Origin: CANLDA01 sp964021645
Lineage (GTDB): Bacteria; Pseudomonadota; Alphaproteobacteria; Rhodobacterales; Rhodobacteraceae
Direction of reading: 5' to 3'
NCBI GenBank assembly: GCA_964021645.1
Contig: CAXIAD010000006.1
Span: forward strand, 23,725 to 87,724
DNA length: 64,000 bases
Part shown: positions 6,743-15,787 of the stretch, piece by piece
Layout: each line of letters begins with the position of its first letter
Numbering within the stretch: the stretch's first letter is position 1
Notes under the pieces: generated by a model
What the model saw: only the letters and a program-made list of their open reading frames with translations
What the model was told of the DNA's origin: nothing
Databases searched by the model: none
Made by a program: the position numbers and the translations under genes

Positions 6743-9549
6743 GAATGCGCCCTTTCGCTGCCTTTGGTGATCGCGTCGCGCAGACGTTTTTCCAAGGTGT
6801 CCTGTTTGGATTTGGTGTGGAATTTCAACCCGAACATATCCTTGACATAAAACGTATCGACCACCTGTTCGCCGTAGGTCGCGATGACGGCGGAGGCGAT
6901 GTACACATTGGTATTGGCCAATGTGCGTGTGAGATCATAAAGCAGGCCCGCGCGGTCGCGGGTATCCACCTCGATGATGGTATAAATCTCGGAACCTTCG
7001 TTATCAAAGGTGATGGTGGTGGGCACGCGAAAGGCGCGCTCGCGTTTCTTGATTTTCTCGGGCGAGATAATGGCTTCGATGGTGATTTCTTCGCCGCGCA
7101 GGGCCTTGTGGATCATCTGGTGGAGGCGTTTCAGGCGGCTGACCTCATAGGGGCTGCCATCGGCATCCTGCACCCAAAAGGCCGCCGTGGCGTAGCCATC
7201 CTTGGAGGTATAGGTGCGGGCATCCACCACATTGGCGACAACCAGCGCCAGGGCGCCTGCAATGCGCGAGAAGATACCGGGGTGATCAGCCAAGGCAAAG
7301 CAGATGCGCGTTGCGTCACGATCGGTGTCGGGATGCAAATCCATCGCGACCTCATCATCAGACAGGTCTTTGAGCAGGCGGGCGAAAACCACATGGGCGG
7401 TGACATGCAACCCCTGCCAATAGGGATCATAGTGGCGGGCGGTCTCGATTTTGAGATCCTTGGCGGACCAGTCGGACAATTCGGCGCGCAGCAGTTTCTT
7501 GGCTTCGGCCCCGCGATGTTCACGGTTCAGGGCCTCCATACCATCCTCAAGGGCGGTGCGGGTCTGGTTATAAAGGGCGCGGATCAGGACGGCCTTCCAG
7601 TTGTTCCACGTATCGGGACCAACGCCGCGAATGTCGCAAACGGTGAGGATGGTCAGCAGATCCAGACGTTTGACGGTTTGCACGGCCTTGGCAAAGCCGC
7701 GAATGGTGCGCGGGTCAGAAACATCGCGTTTTTGCGCCACATCAGACATCAACAGGTGGTAGCGCACGAGCCATTCGACGGTCTCGCAGTCTGTTTTGCT
7801 AAGACCGAGGCGCGGGGCGACCTTGCGGGCGATTTGCGCGCCAAGGATAGAGTGGTCAATGTCGCGACCCTTGCCGATATCATGCAGGAGCATGGCGACA
7901 AATAAGACCTTTCGGTTCAGACCCTTACGCAGCAATCCCGAAGAAAGGGGGAGTTCATCCTCCAGCTCTTCGCGTTCGATCTGGGCAAAGTTTGAGATCA
8001 CCTGAATCGTATGCTCATCCACGGTATAGGAATGGTACATGTTGAACTGCATCATCGCGACGATGGGTTCAAATTCGGGAATAAACGCCGATAGCACGCC
8101 CAATTCGTTCATGCGCCGGAGGGCGCGTTCTGGATTGCCGTGCTTGAGCAGCAGATCAAGAAAAATGCGCCGGGCCTCTTTGTTGTCGCGCATGTCATTG
8201 TCGATCAGATGCAGGTTGGCGGTGACCAGACGCATGGCATCGGGGTGGATCAAGAGACCTGTACGCAGGGCTTCCTCAAATACGCGCAGCAGGTTCAGTT
8301 TATCCTGTAGGAAAACCTCTGCATCCTCAACAGCGAGGCGATTGTGGATCACCTCATAGCCCGCTTTGATACGGGGGCGGCGGCGGAACATCCGCTCCAT
8401 TAGCGGCGCTGCTTTGGCGTGGGAGGCCTCTAGTTTGGTGAGCAGAATGCGTGTCAAATCACCCACGGTGGTGGCATGGCGGAAATAGTCCTGCATGAAA
8501 TGCTCTACCGCACGGCGCCCGCCCCTGTCGTAGTAACCCATCGCCTCGGCAACCATGACCTGCATATCAAAGGTCAGCTGCTCTGAGGGGCGTTTGTTGA
8601 TCAGGTGCAGATGCGCGCGGGTGGCCCAGAGGAAATTTTCGGCGCGGGTGAACTCTTGGAATTCTTCCTCAAGAAACAGGCCAAGGTCGACCAATTCGGC
8701 AACATCATTCACATGGTAGACATATTTCGCGATCCAAAACAGCGATTGCAGATCACGCAGCCCGCCTTTGCCCTCTTTGACGTTGGGTTCAACAACATAG
8801 CGCTGTCCCTGCTTTTTATGGCGGGCGTCGCGCTCGGTTAGTTTAGCTTCGATGAATTCACGCTCGGTGCCCTCAAACAGTTCCTTTTGCAGACGCTCGT
8901 TTAATTCCGCAGCCAAGGGCGTGTGACCCATCAGAAAACGGTTTTCCAATAGGGCGGTGCGAATGGTGTAATCCTCAGTGCCGAGGCGCAAACAGTCCTT
9001 GATGGTGCGGCTGGCATGGCCGACCTTTAGGCGTAAATCCCACAGGATGTAGAGCATGGATTCAATCACGCTTTCGGCCCAAGCGGTGATTTTATAGGGG
9101 GTCAGAAATAGCAGATCGACATCAGATTGAGGCGCCATTTCGCCGCGCCCATAGCCACCAACCGCAAATAGCGCGATGCGCTCGCCCTCGGTTGGATTGG
9201 CGATTGGGTGCAGCCTGACCGTGGCCGTGTGATAGGCCGCAGCGATCAGGCAATCGGTCAGCCATGTATAGGCGCGCGTCATGGGGCGCGCATCAAAGGG
9301 ACGCGCAGCAAAGCCCGTCGCAATCGCGGCCATGCCGGATTTTCGCGTGGCCAAAAGCAGGCTGACCACCTCGGCGCGCATTTCGCGGCTGTCTAGGGGT
9401 TTGGCGCATACCTCCAGCAATGCCGCGCCTTGGGTGGCGCGGTCAAATATGGCATCGGCATCACAGATCAGATCTGTGGGAGGGGTCGGGAAAACGGGAA
9501 AGCCGGGATTAGAATCCGGCGCCGCCGAAGCGTCTTGGGGCAGGGTCAA
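6739..9549 (-). CDS. glnD: Bifunctional uridylyltransferase/uridylyl-removing enzyme GlnD
   Basis: A 936-residue sensor of glutamine that uridylylates PII proteins under nitrogen limitation and removes UMP when glutamine is plentiful. Domains in order: a nucleotidyltransferase core (GGYGRGEMAPQSDVDLLF, about residues 150-175), an HD hydrolase domain (LLHDIGKGRDIDHS, about 555) and two C-terminal ACT domains that bind glutamine (DHPGIFSRIAGAL and DRAGLLYDLTRTL). The first usable codon is a TTG at 9549 directly after an in-frame TGA, with CAGGTGG upstream; no ATG occurs before about codon 58. It begins 41 nt inside the end of the upstream lipoprotein gene and overlaps murJ by 4 nt. Confidence 0.95.
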   Translation of the reverse strand: MTLPQDASAAPDSNPGFPVFPTPPTDLICDADAIFDRATQGAALLEVCAKPLDSREMRAEVVSLLLATRKSGMAAIATGFAARPFDARPMTRAYTWLTDCLIAAAYHTATVRLHPIANPTEGERIALFAVGGYGRGEMAPQSDVDLLFLTPYKITAWAESVIESMLYILWDLRLKVGHASRTIKDCLRLGTEDYTIRTALLENRFLMGHTPLAAELNERLQKELFEGTEREFIEAKLTERDARHKKQGQRYVVEPNVKEGKGGLRDLQSLFWIAKYVYHVNDVAELVDLGLFLEEEFQEFTRAENFLWATRAHLHLINKRPSEQLTFDMQVMVAEAMGYYDRGGRRAVEHFMQDYFRHATTVGDLTRILLTKLEASHAKAAPLMERMFRRRPRIKAGYEVIHNRLAVEDAEVFLQDKLNLLRVFEEALRTGLLIHPDAMRLVTANLHLIDNDMRDNKEARRIFLDLLLKHGNPERALRRMNELGVLSAFIPEFEPIVAMMQFNMYHSYTVDEHTIQVISNFAQIEREELEDELPLSSGLLRKGLNRKVLFVAMLLHDIGKGRDIDHSILGAQIARKVAPRLGLSKTDCETVEWLVRYHLLMSDVAQKRDVSDPRTIRGFAKAVQTVKRLDLLTILTVCDIRGVGPDTWNNWKAVLIRALYNQTRTALEDGMEALNREHRGAEAKKLLRAELSDWSAKDLKIETARHYDPYWQGLHVTAHVVFARLLKDLSDDEVAMDLHPDTDRDATRICFALADHPGIFSRIAGALALVVANVVDARTYTSKDGYATAAFWVQDADGSPYEVSRLKRLHQMIHKALRGEEITIEAIISPEKIKKRERAFRVPTTITFDNEGSEIYTIIEVDTRDRAGLLYDLTRTLANTNVYIASAVIATYGEQVVDTFYVKDMFGLKFHTKSKQDTLEKRLRDAITKGSERAHS

Positions 9550-10684
9550 TCACAACCACCTGTTTGTTCTGGATCGTCGCGATGGCGAGACCGCGTTCGT
9601 TTGTACCGTCTGGAAGGAGGCGGAAAACACCGTTAACCCCCTGAAATCCGGCGCTTTGAGTAAGAGCGGCTGCGGTCAACGCATCACTTTTTCCAGCCTT
9701 GACCAGCGCCCCAATAGCGGCGATGCCATCATAGGCTAGCCCGCCAATCGGATGGGGCTGCGCGCCATAAGCTGTTTGATAGCGGCTGCGAAACTGTGCG
9801 GCCAGCGTCGGATCAGGCATGGCGAACCAACCGCCCTGAACACCGGGGAGCGACAGGGTTTGCGCAGGAATATCCCAGCGGGTCAGACCGATGAATTGCG
9901 TGGTTGCGGGGCTTAGGCCCGCCTCGGGCAACATTTGCGAAAACAGCGGCAGCGCGCCTGATGTGTCGGCTGTCATAAAGATCGTGTCTGCCTGGCTTGA
10001 ATCCGCAGTGGCGCGGATTTGGCTGACAGCATTCACAACGCCCTGCTGAGAAAAATCGTATGAGACCACACCCGCTCCGGCGATGGAGGTTTTGTTGATC
10101 GCGTTTACCGCAGCATTGCGCCCTTGGTGACCCGATACATTGTCGGCGTGCACGATCAGCATGCGATTTTTGCCGTTGCGGCTGGCGTAACTTACCAACC
10201 GGTTGGCGGTGTTCTGAAAGGTTGGCCCCAGGACAAAGACGTTACCGCCTGCGATTGTGGTGTTGTTGGAGAAGGACAGAACATTGACGCCCTTTTTCGC
10301 AGCAGCCACACCCGCGGCATTCGCGGCCTCGGCAAACACCGGGCCCAGAATGATTTTTGCGCCGTCATTCACAGCGGTTGCCGCCGCAGCTTGTGCGGTG
10401 GCGGCATTGCCCCCCGTTGCATAAATGCGCAGATCAATTTGCACGCCATCCAAATCGCTGATGGCGAGGCGTGCGGCGTTCTCAAGGCTTTGCGCGAGCA
10501 ACGCATCACCGGATTGGTTTGATCCTTTGGGAACCAGCAAAGCAACAGGCACAGGCGCATCGGTATTGATGGAGGGACCACCGCCAAGCGTCGTTGGCTC
10601 ACATGCAGCAACGAGGGCAAATGTGGCAACTGCCAGCGCAGCCCCTTTTAGAAACTTGCGGGCGGGGGTAAAAACAGCGAACAT
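9509..10684 (-). CDS. LppC/LpoA-like lipoprotein, penicillin-binding protein activator
   Basis: A 391-residue outer-membrane lipoprotein candidate. The signal peptide ends in a lipobox (LVAAC), after which comes a periplasmic-binding-protein type I fold (PVALLVPKGSNQSGDALLAQ, then GAKIILGPVFAEAAN) of the LppC/LpoA family. In gammaproteobacteria LpoA activates PBP1A; here the partner is inferred. I start at the ATG at 10684 (GAGG upstream); the longer frame to 10759 adds a Pro/Asp-rich stretch encoded by small CCAGACCC direct repeats. It is divergent from rsmI, as is common for this pair. Its last 41 nt overlap glnD. Confidence 0.85.
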   Translation of the reverse strand: MFAVFTPARKFLKGAALAVATFALVAACEPTTLGGGPSINTDAPVPVALLVPKGSNQSGDALLAQSLENAARLAISDLDGVQIDLRIYATGGNAATAQAAAATAVNDGAKIILGPVFAEAANAAGVAAAKKGVNVLSFSNNTTIAGGNVFVLGPTFQNTANRLVSYASRNGKNRMLIVHADNVSGHQGRNAAVNAINKTSIAGAGVVSYDFSQQGVVNAVSQIRATADSSQADTIFMTADTSGALPLFSQMLPEAGLSPATTQFIGLTRWDIPAQTLSLPGVQGGWFAMPDPTLAAQFRSRYQTAYGAQPHPIGGLAYDGIAAIGALVKAGKSDALTAAALTQSAGFQGVNGVFRLLPDGTNERGLAIATIQNKQVVVIDPAPRRFGGAGF

Positions 10685-10823
10685 GAGATCAATCCTCGGG
10701 TCTGGTCCCAGATATGGGCGTGGGTCTGGGTCGGGTCTGGACGGGTGCCCATCGGGCATATACCTGCAGTCGTGAGACCGCCTTGGGGGTTGATCATAAA
10801 CGTCAGAAAAATTGGGTCCAGCT

Positions 10824-11699
10824 TTGAATCATCAAATCCAGAGATTGCAGCCGGGGTTGTACTTTGTCGCAACACCTATTGGCACCGCGCGGGACATCAC
10901 GCTGCGTGCGTTAGATATTTTGGCCAGCGCGGATGTGATCGCGGCCGAGGATACGCGCTCGCTTCGGCGGTTATTGGAGATTCATGGCGTGCCATTGGCC
11001 GGGCGCAATGTGATTGCCTATCATGATCACAGCAGTGCAGGGGTGCGCGCCAAGCTGCTGGGGATGGTCGCGGAGGGCAAATCTGTCGCCTACGCGAGCG
11101 AGGCAGGCACACCGTTGATCGCCGATCCGGGCTATCATTTGTCCAAAGACGCGTCTGAGGCCGAATTAATGGTGACATCCGCGCCCGGACCCTCTGCGAT
11201 TATTACCGCGCTGACATTGGCGGGCCTGCCGACGGATGCGTTTTTCTTTGCCGGTTTTTTGCCTAATGCCAAGGGCGCGCGGCGCGCGGGCCTTGAGGCA
11301 CTGCGCGAGGTGCCGGGCACATTGGTGTTTTACGAATCACCAAAACGGGTTGCCGAGATGGTAAAGGATGCGGCTCTTGTGCTGGGCGGCACACGGCAGG
11401 CGGTGATGTGTCGTGAGTTGACCAAAAAATTTGAAGAGGTGCGCCGCGGCACGCTGGATGAGTTGGCAGAGTCGCTGCGTGGGCAGAATGTCAAAGGCGA
11501 AGTGGTTGTATTGATTGACCGACCCGGCAGCGAGGCGGTGAATGCAGGTGACATTGAGGGCGCGTTGTTACAGGCGCTGTCCAGCATGTCGGTGCGTGAT
11601 GCCTCTGAGGTGGTGGCGCAAGGATTTGGCGTGAATAAACGGAAAGTTTACCAGATGGCCCTCAAACTAGGGACGCAATCTAAGCTGGAGGACGGCTGA
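10824..11699 (+). CDS. rsmI: 16S rRNA (cytidine-1402 2'-O) methyltransferase RsmI
   Basis: A 291-residue SAM-dependent methylase of the tetrapyrrole-methylase fold that modifies C1402 in the ribosomal decoding centre. It shows GLYFVATPIGTARDITLRAL at the N-terminus, AAEDTRSLRRLL, the glycine-rich SAM segment YASEAGTPLIADPG and the C-terminal YQMALKL tail. No ATG is available; I prefer the TTG at 10824 (giving MNHQ) over the TTG at 10812, neither with a convincing Shine-Dalgarno sequence. It is followed 30 nt later by a yraN homologue, the usual neighbour. Confidence 0.93.
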   Translation: MNHQIQRLQPGLYFVATPIGTARDITLRALDILASADVIAAEDTRSLRRLLEIHGVPLAGRNVIAYHDHSSAGVRAKLLGMVAEGKSVAYASEAGTPLIADPGYHLSKDASEAELMVTSAPGPSAIITALTLAGLPTDAFFFAGFLPNAKGARRAGLEALREVPGTLVFYESPKRVAEMVKDAALVLGGTRQAVMCRELTKKFEEVRRGTLDELAESLRGQNVKGEVVVLIDRPGSEAVNAGDIEGALLQALSSMSVRDASEVVAQGFGVNKRKVYQMALKLGTQSKLEDG

Positions 11700-11729
11700 G
11701 CGTAACTATCGGCAAAGAGTGAGGGTCTG

Positions 11730-12113
11730 ATGAACGCCTATTCAGATGACATGCATCATCGCGGAAAGACAAGTAATCTGGCCGGGGATGCAGCAGAGCG
11801 CGCGGTTGCGCGGCTGTATGAACGCATGGGAATGCGCGTGGCGGAGCGTCGCTGGCGCGGCGAAGGTGGTGAAATCGACCTGATTGTGCGCCAAGGGGCA
11901 ACTGTGATTTTTGTTGAGGTAAAGAAAAGCCGCGATTTCGCGCGTGCTGCGCAACGAATTCAGGCACGGCAGGTTGCGCGGATCATGACGACGGCTTCGG
12001 AGTTTTTAAAATGGGAACCAGCCGGGCAAATGACCGAAACCCGGTTTGATGTGGCATTGGTGAACCGCGCAGGCGAGGTCGAGTTGATCGAAAACGCCTT
12101 TCAGGATTTCTAA
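11730..12113 (+). CDS. YraN family (UPF0102) nuclease-like protein
   Basis: A 127-residue protein of the YraN/UPF0102 family, a small endonuclease-like fold of the PD-(D/E)xK type. The key residues are in GEIDLIVR (about 50-57) and VFVEVK (64-70), matching the E-x-D...E-x-K pattern. No biochemical role is well established; it follows rsmI in many genomes and is presumed to act on nucleic acid. The ATG at 11730 has GAGTGAGG upstream. The next gene is 110 nt away. Confidence 0.9.
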   Translation: MNAYSDDMHHRGKTSNLAGDAAERAVARLYERMGMRVAERRWRGEGGEIDLIVRQGATVIFVEVKKSRDFARAAQRIQARQVARIMTTASEFLKWEPAGQMTETRFDVALVNRAGEVELIENAFQDF

Positions 12114-12229
12114 GTGGGTCAGGTTTACACAGCCTAGCGCAGCAGATTTTCGCGACATGTTTGGGCGTCAGCCATTGCATGGGTCAGGGTCATGGGCCAT
12201 GTAATGGGCAAATGTAGCGAGGTATGCCC

Positions 12230-13174
12230 ATGAAATCTCTGAAAATCGCCTTTCAGATGGACCCGATCCAATCTGTTGATATCAACGCAGATAGCTCCTT
12301 TCGTCTTGCCGAAGAGGCGCAGGCGCGTGGACATACGTTGTTTTTCTATGCACCGGACAATCTTGCCTTTGAAGAGGGGGAGATCACCGCGCGGGGCCAA
12401 AGCATGGTGGTGCGCCGTGAACAGGGAAATCACGTGGATTTAGGCCCGCAAGAGCGGGTTAATCTGGCCGATTTTGATGTGATTTGGCTGCGCCAAGATC
12501 CGCCATTTGATATGCATTACATCACCTCCACGCATTTGCTGGATAAATTGGCCGGGCAGGTCTTGGTGGTGAATGATCCGTTCTGGGTGCGTAACTATCC
12601 CGAAAAACTATTGGTGCTGGATTTTCCTGAGTTGACGCCACCGACCACAGTCGCGCGTAATCTGGAAACGATCAAAGAATTCAAAGCCAAGCATAAGGAT
12701 GTGATCCTAAAGCCGCTATATGGCAATGGCGGTGCGGGCGTGTTCCGGTTGGATGCAAATGACCGAAATCTTACCAGTTTACACGAGCTGTTCAGCGGAT
12801 TTAGCCGCGAACCGCTGATTGTGCAGAAATTTCTGCCAGACGTGAGCAATGGCGATAAACGCGTGATTTTGGTCGATGGGGAGCCTGTGGGTGCCATCAA
12901 CCGGGTGCCAGCAGAAGGTGAAACGCGATCAAATATGCATGTTGGTGGACGCCCCGAAAAGATAAGCCTAAGCGCGCGTGACCTAGAGATTTGCGCCGCC
13001 ATTGGCCCCTTGTTGAAAGAAAAAGGGCAGGTTTTTGTTGGCATTGATGTGATCGGCGACTACCTGACGGAAATCAACGTCACCTCCCCCACGGGTATCC
13101 AAGAGCTGGAGCGTTTTGACGGTGTCAATATCGCCGAAAAAATCTGGCAGGCGATTGAGGCAAAAATTACCTAA
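12230..13174 (+). CDS. gshB: Glutathione synthetase
   Basis: A 314-residue ATP-grasp ligase that joins glycine to gamma-glutamylcysteine in the last step of glutathione synthesis. The N-terminal domain starts KIAFQMDPIQSVDINADSSF, the ATP-grasp part includes VILKPLYGNGGAGVFR and the C-terminal INVTSPTGIQELERF motif binds Mg and substrate. Two ATGs lie 6 nt apart; the second (12230) is 7 nt from the GAGG and is preferred over 12224. The stop shares one base with the following esterase ATG (TAATG). Confidence 0.96.
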   Translation: MKSLKIAFQMDPIQSVDINADSSFRLAEEAQARGHTLFFYAPDNLAFEEGEITARGQSMVVRREQGNHVDLGPQERVNLADFDVIWLRQDPPFDMHYITSTHLLDKLAGQVLVVNDPFWVRNYPEKLLVLDFPELTPPTTVARNLETIKEFKAKHKDVILKPLYGNGGAGVFRLDANDRNLTSLHELFSGFSREPLIVQKFLPDVSNGDKRVILVDGEPVGAINRVPAEGETRSNMHVGGRPEKISLSARDLEICAAIGPLLKEKGQVFVGIDVIGDYLTEINVTSPTGIQELERFDGVNIAEKIWQAIEAKIT

Positions 13175-14103
13175 TGTCGTGGCAGATGCGCCTGATTGCC
13201 GGATCAATGCGGCCCATGGTGCGTGCAGTGATGGCGCGGGCGACTGATCCGGCCCCTTTACGGCGCCATTTTGATCGCTCGGCGGCGTGGTTTTTTCGCG
13301 CGCCTCGGGCAGTGCATACATGGCAAGACGCGGGCGCATCTGGGTTGTGGATACAGTCGGGCACGCCCGCCGTGCGTCGGGTGATCCTGTATTTCCATGG
13401 TGGCGGCTACATCTGTGGCAGCGCAAAAACCCATACCAAATTGATTGCCCGACTTAGCCGTATGAGCGGCATCAGGGCCTATGCGCCCGACTATCGTTTG
13501 GCACCAGAACATCCCATGCCCGCCGCCTTACAAGATGCCGAGGATGCTTGGAACTATCTGATATCAAAGGGGTATCTCCCCTCAGATATTGTGCTTGGTG
13601 GCGATAGTGCAGGGGGCGGTTTGGCGCTATTGCTGCTGTCACGGCTTTGCCAACGTGGCACGCCCCCGGCGATGGTATTCGGGTGGTCGCCCTTTTGCGA
13701 TATGACATTTTCGGGCGCATCGGTCGTTGAGAATGGAAAAAAGGATCACTTTTTCCCCGGCGATAGGGTGCATGTCTTGGGCGAGATGATTTTGGCGCAG
13801 GGCGATCCATCTGATCCCCAAGTTTCGCCGCTGTTTGCGCAGTTTCCAGAGTGCCCGCCGGTCTTATTACAGGTCTCTGACAGTGAAATTATGCGCGATG
13901 ATAGCTACCGAATGGCGGACAAATTGCGCGAATTTGATGCGCGGATTGATCTGCAAACATGGCAAGACGCGCCGCATGTCTGGCAAATGTTTGATGGCTG
14001 GTTCCCTGAGGCGCGCGCCGCAATTGGTCAAACATCCGAGTGGATTAACGCCCGATTTTCAGGTCAGGCGATAGCTGATCGCCTCCGCGATATGGGGGCG
14101 TAA
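13174..14103 (+). CDS. Alpha/beta hydrolase, hormone-sensitive-lipase (type IV) esterase
   Basis: A 309-residue alpha/beta hydrolase of the bacterial HSL/type IV esterase family. The oxyanion motif HGGGYICGS (about 75-83) and nucleophile elbow GDSAGGG (about 144-150) are intact; the acid is probably in the VSDSEIMRDD segment and the histidine in DAPHVWQ. Such enzymes cleave short acyl esters; the natural substrate is unknown. Its start overlaps the gshB stop by one base, so coexpression with glutathione synthesis is likely. Its last 45 nt overlap comM on the other strand. Confidence 0.9.
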   Translation: MSWQMRLIAGSMRPMVRAVMARATDPAPLRRHFDRSAAWFFRAPRAVHTWQDAGASGLWIQSGTPAVRRVILYFHGGGYICGSAKTHTKLIARLSRMSGIRAYAPDYRLAPEHPMPAALQDAEDAWNYLISKGYLPSDIVLGGDSAGGGLALLLLSRLCQRGTPPAMVFGWSPFCDMTFSGASVVENGKKDHFFPGDRVHVLGEMILAQGDPSDPQVSPLFAQFPECPPVLLQVSDSEIMRDDSYRMADKLREFDARIDLQTWQDAPHVWQMFDGWFPEARAAIGQTSEWINARFSGQAIADRLRDMGA

Positions 14104-15558
14104 AACGGCGCTGCTGCCTTCCAAATCGGCGATGGTGCGCGCAACACGCAACACCCGATGATATCCCCGCGCCGAAAGCCCGAATTTCTCGGCCACTTTG
14201 GTTAGCATTTCGCGGCCCTCGGTGTCCGGGGTCGCGATTTCCTCCAAAACTTCTCCCTGCGCATCGGCGTTCACGCGCATATGTGGATGACCCTCAAACC
14301 GCTGCGTTTGGATATCACGCGCGGCGGCGACGCGGGCCGCAACGGTTTCTGATGTTTCGCCATTTGCGGGCAGATCAAGGTCGGAGTAGGCGACCGGCGG
14401 CACCTCGATACGCAGGTCAAGTCGGTCAATCAAGGGGCCGGAAATACGCCCCAGATATTCGTCACCACAAAGGGGAACGCGCGCGCAGGCCCGTGCCGGA
14501 TCATACATAAAGCCGCATTTACAGGGGTTTGCCGCAGCCACCAGCATGAACCGACAGGGATAATTTACATGCGCATTGGCCCGCGCAATCATGATTTCAC
14601 CGGTTTCCATCGGTTGGCGCAGTGTTTCCAGAACGGATCGGGGGAATTCGGGGAATTCATCCATGAACAACACCCCGTTATGGGCAAGACTGATTTCACC
14701 GGGAGAGGCCCGGCGTCCGCCCCCGACAATGGCCGCCATGGAGGCCGTGTGATGGGGCTCGCGAAAGGGGCGTGCGCGCGAAATCCCGCCCTGATCCAGC
14801 AACCCCGCGATGGAATGAACCATGCTCGTTTCCAAGGCCTCAGCGGCGCTGAGTGGCGGGAGGATCGTTGGCAGGCGCGCGGCGAGCATGGATTTTCCTG
14901 ATCCCGGCGTGCCGATCATAAACAGATGATGACGTCCGGCGGCTGCGATTTCCAACGCACGCTTGGCGCGCTCTTGGCCCTTAACATCGCGCAAATCGCA
15001 CGACCCTGGATCAAGGTTGACCTCGCCGGGCAGGCTGGGCGATAGGGGGGCCTGACCGGTATAATGCCGGATCACATCGGCAAGACAATTTGCGCCCAAG
15101 ACTTGCGCAGCACCGACCCAAGCGGCCTCTGGTCCGGATGATTTTGGGCATAACAGCGTACGACTGCCCTCGGCGGCATTCATGGCTGCGGGCAAGGCGC
15201 CGTTCACCGCAACAAGAGAGCCATCAAGACTGAGTTCCCCCAAAGACACCGTGCCTTCGGCCGCATCTTTGGGGATAATGTCCAATGCCGCCAACAGCGC
15301 CACGGCAATGGGCAGGTCAAAATGGCTGCCTTCTTTAGGGAGATCAGCGGGCGAAAGGTTAATGGTGATCCGCTTGGAGGGGAGCGCAATCGCCATTGAT
15401 GCCAGTGCTGAACGAACCCGCTCACGGGCCTCGGAGACGGCCTTGTCTGGCAGGCCAACGATAGAAAACGCTGGTAGACCGGGGGTTACGGCGCATTGCA
15501 CTTCTACCTGATGGGCCTCAACACCTTGAAAGGCGACCGTATAGGCGCGTGCGACCAT
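14059..15558 (-). CDS. comM: ComM/YifB family AAA+ ATPase
   Basis: A 499-residue Mg-chelatase-like AAA+ protein. ComM is a hexameric helicase that promotes branch migration of incoming DNA during natural transformation. The N-terminal Lon-like domain (AFSIVGLPDKAVSEARERVR) precedes Walker A (GTPGSGKSMLAARLP, about 213) and Walker B (VLFMDEFPEF, about 295); the C-terminal Mg-chelatase domain ends near VLRPHIAEAISYR. Four-cysteine spacing CKCGFMYDPARAC...C is visible. The upstream region carries inverted TTAACCA sites. Convergent 45-nt overlap with the esterase. Confidence 0.93.
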   Translation of the reverse strand: MVARAYTVAFQGVEAHQVEVQCAVTPGLPAFSIVGLPDKAVSEARERVRSALASMAIALPSKRITINLSPADLPKEGSHFDLPIAVALLAALDIIPKDAAEGTVSLGELSLDGSLVAVNGALPAAMNAAEGSRTLLCPKSSGPEAAWVGAAQVLGANCLADVIRHYTGQAPLSPSLPGEVNLDPGSCDLRDVKGQERAKRALEIAAAGRHHLFMIGTPGSGKSMLAARLPTILPPLSAAEALETSMVHSIAGLLDQGGISRARPFREPHHTASMAAIVGGGRRASPGEISLAHNGVLFMDEFPEFPRSVLETLRQPMETGEIMIARANAHVNYPCRFMLVAAANPCKCGFMYDPARACARVPLCGDEYLGRISGPLIDRLDLRIEVPPVAYSDLDLPANGETSETVAARVAAARDIQTQRFEGHPHMRVNADAQGEVLEEIATPDTEGREMLTKVAEKFGLSARGYHRVLRVARTIADLEGSSAVLRPHIAEAISYRLT

Positions 15559-15577
15559 TCCTCTCCCCCTTCAACAG

Positions 15578-15629
15578 CGTTAACCAATATGAACAGGGCT
15601 ATAACGGCTTGGTTACAAAGTGGTTAACG
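15578..15629. promoter_or_regulatory. Inverted TTAACCA sites upstream of comM
   Basis: CGTTAACCA (15578-15586) and its exact inverse TGGTTAACG (15621-15629), 34 nt apart and 20-71 nt before the comM start. TTAACCAT-like half-sites are bound by CtrA in alphaproteobacteria, where competence and gene-transfer-agent genes are CtrA targets. The assignment is an inference from sequence and gene identity. Confidence 0.35.
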
Positions 15630-15683
15630 TACTCTCCTCAAGATCAGCACGCCAAAACCAAACCTCAAAATAGAGGCACCAAC

Positions 15684-15760
15684 CGCGCGCGTTAGCGCGC
15701 GGCCCGGCCCAACGCTTTTGGTCACATCTTTGATGTGGCTCAAAGGGGCGGGAGCACCCC
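15684..15760 (-). repeat. Three-hairpin intergenic element, copy 1
   Basis: Given on the plus strand: hairpin GCGCGC-GTTA-GCGCGC, spacer CCCGGCCCAACGC, hairpin CACATC-TTT-GATGTG, hairpin GGGGCGGGAGCACCCC. The second copy at 22681-22764 keeps the spacer and loop but changes both sides of the paired arms. Read on the minus strand it begins 28 nt after the GST stop. Confidence 0.8.
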
Positions 15761-15787
15761 GTTGTCCGTCAATTGTTAGGGTAAAAA

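Noticed and set aside
6745..7905. 386-codon open frame on the plus strand inside glnD
   Set aside because: Antisense shadow of a long GC-rich gene: no ribosome site and no recognisable domain, while the minus-strand glnD reading shows all expected motifs.
10698..10740. Three GGGTCTGG repeats upstream of the LppC-like gene
   Set aside because: Short, irregularly spaced and within a possible N-terminal extension; no evidence for a binding site.
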